Of a DNA stretch of 17,788 bases, positions 14,701 to 17,788 are shown piece by piece (position 1 is the first letter of the stretch; every line of letters starts with the position of its first letter). Origin of the DNA: Gammaproteobacteria bacterium (lineage in GTDB: Bacteria > Pseudomonadota > Gammaproteobacteria > HK1). The position numbers and the translations under genes were made by a program. A model generated the notes under the pieces. The model saw only the letters and a list, made by a program, of their open reading frames with translations, searched no databases and was not told where the DNA came from. The stretch lies in contig JAJECB010000005.1 in the NCBI GenBank assembly GCA_022822245.1, forward strand, positions 1 through 17,788. Reading direction: 5' to 3'.

Positions 14701-14924
14701 TCCGGATCGAGTACGGCAGAGCGGACCTCGCCCCGTGCGAGCTGGCGGCGGCGGAGCGACTACGACGAGCCGACCCCGTGGCACGCCATGAACGAGCGGG
14801 CCGCCGGACAACCGGAACGAGGGCGGGCAGAAGCGACATGAAGCACCCCAATCTGCCGGATCCGATTCGGAATCAATCGGTTGTCGATATGGGGCGTTTC
14901 TCGCGCAGCGGCGCCGAGCCTTGA
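14697..14924 (+). CDS. Small ORF coupled to the 157-aa gene, possibly frameshifted
   Basis: The ATG at 14697 overlaps the upstream stop (ATGA), which argues for translation. The first ~19 residues, MIRIEYGRADLAPCELAAA, look natural. After the GGC repeat at about 14743-14754 this frame becomes Arg-rich. The +1 frame instead reads SDYDEPTPWHAMNERAAGQ and stops at 14841. The real product may therefore be a ~47-aa protein with one extra base in the repeat. If the frame is taken as is, it encodes 75 aa. No family was recognised. Confidence 0.35.
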   Translation: MIRIEYGRADLAPCELAAAERLRRADPVARHERAGRRTTGTRAGRSDMKHPNLPDPIRNQSVVDMGRFSRSGAEP

Positions 14925-14964
14925 TCGGCCCGGGAGGTGGTGACAGACTGCCGCTCACGATCAA
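14921..14964. repeat. 7-bp inverted repeat in the leader of the Uma2 gene
   Basis: TTGATCG at 14921-14927 and CGATCAA at 14958-14964 are perfect complements around a 30-nt spacer, 55 nt before the Uma2 ATG. It could be a regulator site or an RNA stem; chance cannot be excluded. Confidence 0.3.
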
Positions 14965-15019
14965 GCCGCTCGTCGGTCTCAGGCGGCAGGGCACCGGCGC
15001 GAGGCACAAGGAGGCGCTC

Positions 15020-16009
15020 ATGCCACGACCGACCCCGTCCGCCGCCCCTGCGCGGCCCCGGCCCGATGCACCGCGTGCCGACACACCTCCAGCTTCCCGG
15101 GTAACAGCAGCCCGGTGCTCCGGTGGGCCGTCCGAGTACGGACCGGAAGACTTCCCCGGGTGCGAGCCGTTCCGCCTTCCCGCCAGCGAGCTCGACCGTT
15201 ACGAAGGCCGTCTCGAATTCTGGGAGGCCCGCACCGAGACGGCCTGGAAGGTCCGCGAGCCCACCACCATCTACCACGAGCGCCCGGCCCGGCGCCTCGG
15301 CCGGCTCGCGGAGCGCATCGAGTCGCTGCGCGGCTCGCGGATCGAGAGCTTCGGTTCGGCGGACCTCGCCCGGTTCGACGCGGCGCGCAACAAGCTCTCA
15401 CTCCTCCAGGCCGACGAGGCGCTGTACCTGCACCCGCGCCGTTCGCGGGTGCCCGGGCCGGCCATCGACGTGGACAACGACCCGCTGCCGGATGTCGTGC
15501 TGGAGGTGGACCTCACGACGGACGTGCGGAGGCGCAAGCTCGGGATATACGAGGCGTGGGGCTTTCCGGAGGTGTGGGTGCTGGTGCCGCCGGAGTCCCG
15601 GATGCGCACGCCCGGGCTCGACATCCACCTCCTCCGGGACGGCCGCTACCGGGTGGCGCCGGAGAGCGGCGCATTCCCGGGATGGCGGGGGGAGGAGATC
15701 TACCTCGCCCTGATCGAGGGTCCGCTGTCGCCTCGGGCGAGGCCGGCCCTGGAGCGGGTCGCGCGGGCGATGGGGGCGCGCGAGGGCACCCGACCGGAGG
15801 ACGATCCGATCACCCGCTCGCTCCTCCGGCAGGCGACGGCGGCGAACGTCCTCGCGGTGCTCCGCGCCCGCGGCATCGAAGTGACTCCGGCCCTCGCCGA
15901 GGACCGGGGGCTCTTCGCCGCGCTTCCCGGCGACGCGCTGATGGCCGCGGCCGTCGCGTGCCGCGACGAGGCCGACTTCCGCCGCCGCCTCCGCAACACG
16001 ACCCGCTAG
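15020..16009 (+). CDS. Uma2 family (DUF820) PD-(D/E)XK nuclease-like protein
   Basis: A 329-aa protein. AAGGAGG before the ATG at 15020 selects the start. Residues 1-45 are Pro/Arg/Ala-rich and probably disordered. The Uma2 domain spans about 55-230: YEGRLEFWEARTETAWKVRE, TIYHERPARRLGRLAERIE, and the nuclease-like core PDVVLEVDLTTDVRRRKLGI, followed by YEAWGFPEVWVLVP. D158, E162 and K173 are the likely PD-(D/E)XK residues. The last ~100 residues are helical (LLRQATAANVLAVLRARGIE) and longer than the minimal ~190-aa Uma2 domain. The role of Uma2 proteins is poorly known; many sit beside toxin or mobile genes, as here next to the AbiEii-like cassette. Confidence 0.85.
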   Translation: MPRPTPSAAPARPRPDAPRADTPPASRVTAARCSGGPSEYGPEDFPGCEPFRLPASELDRYEGRLEFWEARTETAWKVREPTTIYHERPARRLGRLAERIESLRGSRIESFGSADLARFDAARNKLSLLQADEALYLHPRRSRVPGPAIDVDNDPLPDVVLEVDLTTDVRRRKLGIYEAWGFPEVWVLVPPESRMRTPGLDIHLLRDGRYRVAPESGAFPGWRGEEIYLALIEGPLSPRARPALERVARAMGAREGTRPEDDPITRSLLRQATAANVLAVLRARGIEVTPALAEDRGLFAALPGDALMAAAVACRDEADFRRRLRNTTR

Positions 16010-16066
16010 CCTTTCCATCCGCTCATCCCGCAACGTCCAGAGCCCGGCTCATCATTTGACACGCGG

Positions 16067-16114
16067 TTGAGGCGGCAGGAGCCCTTCCGGCTTGGCGCCG
16101 CCGTCTCGCCTCAA
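16067..16114. terminator. Hairpin between the convergent Uma2 and EthD genes
   Basis: Outer stem TTGAGGCG (16067-16074) pairs perfectly with CGCCTCAA (16107-16114), with an inner AGCC/GGCT stem at 16080-16092. It lies in the 236-bp gap between convergent genes, so a bidirectional termination role is plausible. No clear T-run follows on either strand. Confidence 0.35.
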
Positions 16115-16245
16115 GCCGTCGGACGGGAGGAGAAGTCCGGCAGGCAGATGCGCCAGATACCTGAAATCCATCACTCGGTCTCCGGAACGAGCCGGTCGAC
16201 AATTGGGCGAGGCGGCCGGTTGCAACGAGGCCGCGCCGAGCCCGC

Positions 16246-16917
16246 TCAGGCGATGACGACGTGCTCGCGGGTGATGATGAAGGGGAGCTCTCCGGGCGCG
16301 ATGAAGTTTGCCTCGTCGGCGCGGGTGCGCGCGTAGGCATCGCTCCGGGCCGATTCGCGCATCGCCGCCGTGCTCTCGAACCACGTGATCGCGACCCCGT
16401 CGCAGGGCGGCTGGCGCCCGTTCGCATAGCCTCCCCGGCGGCAGTGGCTCTGCACGTAGCGGAGGATCACCGGGATCTCGCTTGCGAGGGGACCGTGCAC
16501 CTCCCGCCAGTAGCGCTGGAACTCCTCGACGTCGAGGTCCGGCCGGCGGTGCACGAACTCGATGTTCTTGACGCACCCGTCCGGGAGCGCGCCGTCCTTG
16601 ATGAGGTGCTCGTCGGTCACGAGTGTCTTCATCGTGGAGCGGTCGATGAACTTCGCTTCGTCCTCCTGCACCGCCCGCAGCGCGGCGGTGCCGTCGAGGG
16701 CGCGGATCGCGTTCGTGTCGTCGAACCACACCTCTGCGATCCCGTCGTACACGGGCTCTCCCTTGCGATAGCCCGCGAGGAGGGTGTGGGACTGCACGTA
16801 GCGCCGGATGCCCGGAAGGCCCGAGACCACTTCCGCGTGGCGGGTTCGCCAGTATTCCTGAAAGGGCTCGACCTCCATGCCCGCCCGCCGCTTGAAGTAG
16901 ACGACCAGCTTGACCAT
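16246..16917 (-). CDS. Protein with two EthD domains (copy 1)
   Basis: A 223-aa protein made of two ferredoxin-like EthD domains. Domain 1 (about 1-105) has VKLVVYFKRRAGMEVEPF then QEYWRTRHAEV and ends TLVTDEHLI. Domain 2 (about 116-223) has EEFQRYWREVHGPLA and ends IITREHVVIA. The shared YWR..H motif and matching ends show an internal duplication. EthD was first described in an ether-degradation cluster; most homologues are small enzymes or accessory proteins of unknown activity. GAGAGGAG before the ATG at 16917 supports the start. A tandem, closely similar copy lies immediately upstream. A possible -10 box, TATCAT, is at complement 16990-16985. Confidence 0.88.
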   Translation of the reverse strand: MVKLVVYFKRRAGMEVEPFQEYWRTRHAEVVSGLPGIRRYVQSHTLLAGYRKGEPVYDGIAEVWFDDTNAIRALDGTAALRAVQEDEAKFIDRSTMKTLVTDEHLIKDGALPDGCVKNIEFVHRRPDLDVEEFQRYWREVHGPLASEIPVILRYVQSHCRRGGYANGRQPPCDGVAITWFESTAAMRESARSDAYARTRADEANFIAPGELPFIITREHVVIA

Positions 16918-16984
16918 CGCGCTCCTCTCCCGGTTCCTCTCCGCCGCGTGACGACCGGCAGAGCGACCGCCCGCGGAATCCCGC

Positions 16985-16990
16985 ATGATA
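16985..16990 (-). promoter_or_regulatory. Possible -10 box (TATCAT) for EthD copy 1
   Basis: The minus strand reads GTGCCCTATCATGCGGG in the 242-bp spacer between the two EthD genes, about 68 nt before the ATG. The resemblance to the TGCCTATAAT context of the MNT promoter supports it. No -35 is seen. Confidence 0.3.
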
Positions 16991-17159
16991 GGGCACCCGG
17001 CGAACCGGGCGATGCCCCTCCCCGCCCGGCGCGCCCCGCCGCCGTGCGATGGCGGCGAGTGACCCGCATCGAGCCGGCCGGAACGGACGGCAGGCCATGC
17101 GAACCGGCTACCGGAGGAAGGCCGGCGGGATGTTGCCGGCGGCTCCGGGTTCGATCCGG

Positions 17160-17788
17160 TCAGGCGATGACGACGTGCTCCCGGGTAATGATGAAGGGGA
17201 TTTCTCCGGGGGCGACGAAGTCGGGCGATACGGCGCACGTGCGGGCATAGGCGTCCGTCCGGACCGACTCGCGCATCGCGGCGGTGCTCGCGAACCACAT
17301 GCTCGCGATCCCGTCGCAGGGGGGCTCGCGCCCGTTCGCGTAGCCGCCCCGGCGGCAGTGGCTCTGGACGTAGCGAAGGACGACCGGGATCTCGCGCGCG
17401 AGGGGGCCATGCACCTCACGCCAGTAACGCTGGAACGCCTCGACCCCGAGGTCCTGACGACGGTGCACGAACTCGACGAGCTTGACGCACCCGTCCGGCA
17501 GCGCGCCGTCCTTGACGAGGTGCTCGTCCGTCACCAGGGTCCGCATCGAGGAACGGTCGACGAACCGCGCCGCGTCCTCGCGCGCCGCCCGAAACGCGGC
17601 GGTGCCGTCGAGGGCCCGGATCGCCTCCGTGTCGTCGAACCAGAGCTCCGCGATCCCGTCGTAGACCGGCTCGCCCTTGCGATAGCCCGCGAGAAGGGTG
17701 TGGGACTGCACGTAGCGCCGTATCCCCGGAAGTCCGCGGGCCACCTCCGCGTGTCGGGTTCGCCAGTATTCCTGAAAGGGCTCGACCT
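17160..17788 (-). CDS. Protein with two EthD domains (copy 2, 5' end beyond window)
   Basis: The open frame continues to the right edge; the visible 209 codons start within VEPFQEYWRTRHAEVARGLP, so only about 15 residues are missing compared with copy 1. The protein aligns with copy 1 without gaps over the shared region, at roughly 80-85% identity by eye, again with two EthD domains and the same ending IITREHVVIA. Differences cluster near the end of domain 2 (RTCAVSPDFV in place of RTRADEANFI). This is a recent tandem gene duplication. Whether the two copies share a substrate or have diverged cannot be read from the sequence. Confidence 0.88.
   Translation of the reverse strand, partial: VEPFQEYWRTRHAEVARGLPGIRRYVQSHTLLAGYRKGEPVYDGIAELWFDDTEAIRALDGTAAFRAAREDAARFVDRSSMRTLVTDEHLVKDGALPDGCVKLVEFVHRRQDLGVEAFQRYWREVHGPLAREIPVVLRYVQSHCRRGGYANGREPPCDGIASMWFASTAAMRESVRTDAYARTCAVSPDFVAPGEIPFIITREHVVIA

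Noticed and set aside
14862..14880. Hairpin CCGATT-N7-AATCGG as a terminator
   Set aside because: Only 6 bp, AT-containing stem and no T-run beyond TTGT; too weak to call.

Overview
The window is a high-GC bacterial chromosome segment (roughly two-thirds G+C by eye) with tightly packed genes, Shine-Dalgarno-type ribosome sites, frequent 4-8 bp gene overlaps and recognisable sigma70-type -10 boxes. Gene content (acyl-CoA dehydrogenase, LLM-class flavin oxidoreductase, LarA-type racemase, TakP-like TRAP binding protein, tandem EthD proteins) fits a heterotrophic, Proteobacteria-like or Rokubacteria-like organism. The phylum cannot be fixed from the sequence alone. No rRNA, tRNA, CRISPR array, transposase or phage structural gene was seen.

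Layout. 1-485 (-): 5' part of an acyl-CoA dehydrogenase cut by the window edge. 577-2936 (-): a small accessory cluster, in transcription order a minimal nucleotidyltransferase (MNT) carrying an apparent +1 frameshift, an AlbA_2/Schlafen-type putative ATP-binding protein overlapping it by 8 bp, and a DUF488 protein. 3102-4611: a glutathione S-transferase (+) overlapping tail-to-tail with a DMT/EamA permease (-). 4788-7170: an SMP-30-type lactonase (-) divergent from a LarA-family racemase (+). 7463-8545 (+): a luciferase-like flavin oxidoreductase. 8597-10812 (-): a Tat-exported TRAP solute-binding protein followed by a secreted endonuclease/exonuclease/phosphatase-fold nuclease. 10813-11399: an unusually AT-rich intergenic region with divergent overlapping promoters and a probable ~100-nt small RNA ending in a strong intrinsic terminator. 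11400-13353 (+): a DUF2461 protein and a DAO-type FAD oxidoreductase. 13523-16009 (+): an AbiEii-like nucleotidyltransferase translationally coupled to an unrecognised 157-aa protein and a small, possibly frameshifted ORF, then a Uma2-type PD-(D/E)XK protein. 16246-17788 (-): two tandem paralogues, each with two EthD domains; the second is cut by the right edge.

How the genes fit together. The metabolic genes suggest scavenging of organic acids and lactones. The TakP-like binding protein would capture 2-oxo or 2-hydroxy acids, the lactonase would open sugar lactones, and the LarA homologue would epimerise a 2-hydroxy acid. The permease components DctQM and the LarB/C/E cofactor genes are not in the window. 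The two nucleotidyltransferase cassettes, each coupled to a non-canonical partner, plus the Uma2 protein, look like accessory or defence-type insertions between metabolic genes. The best candidates for something undescribed are the AbiEii-like/157-aa cassette, the MNT/AlbA_2 cassette and the small RNA at 11185-11287.
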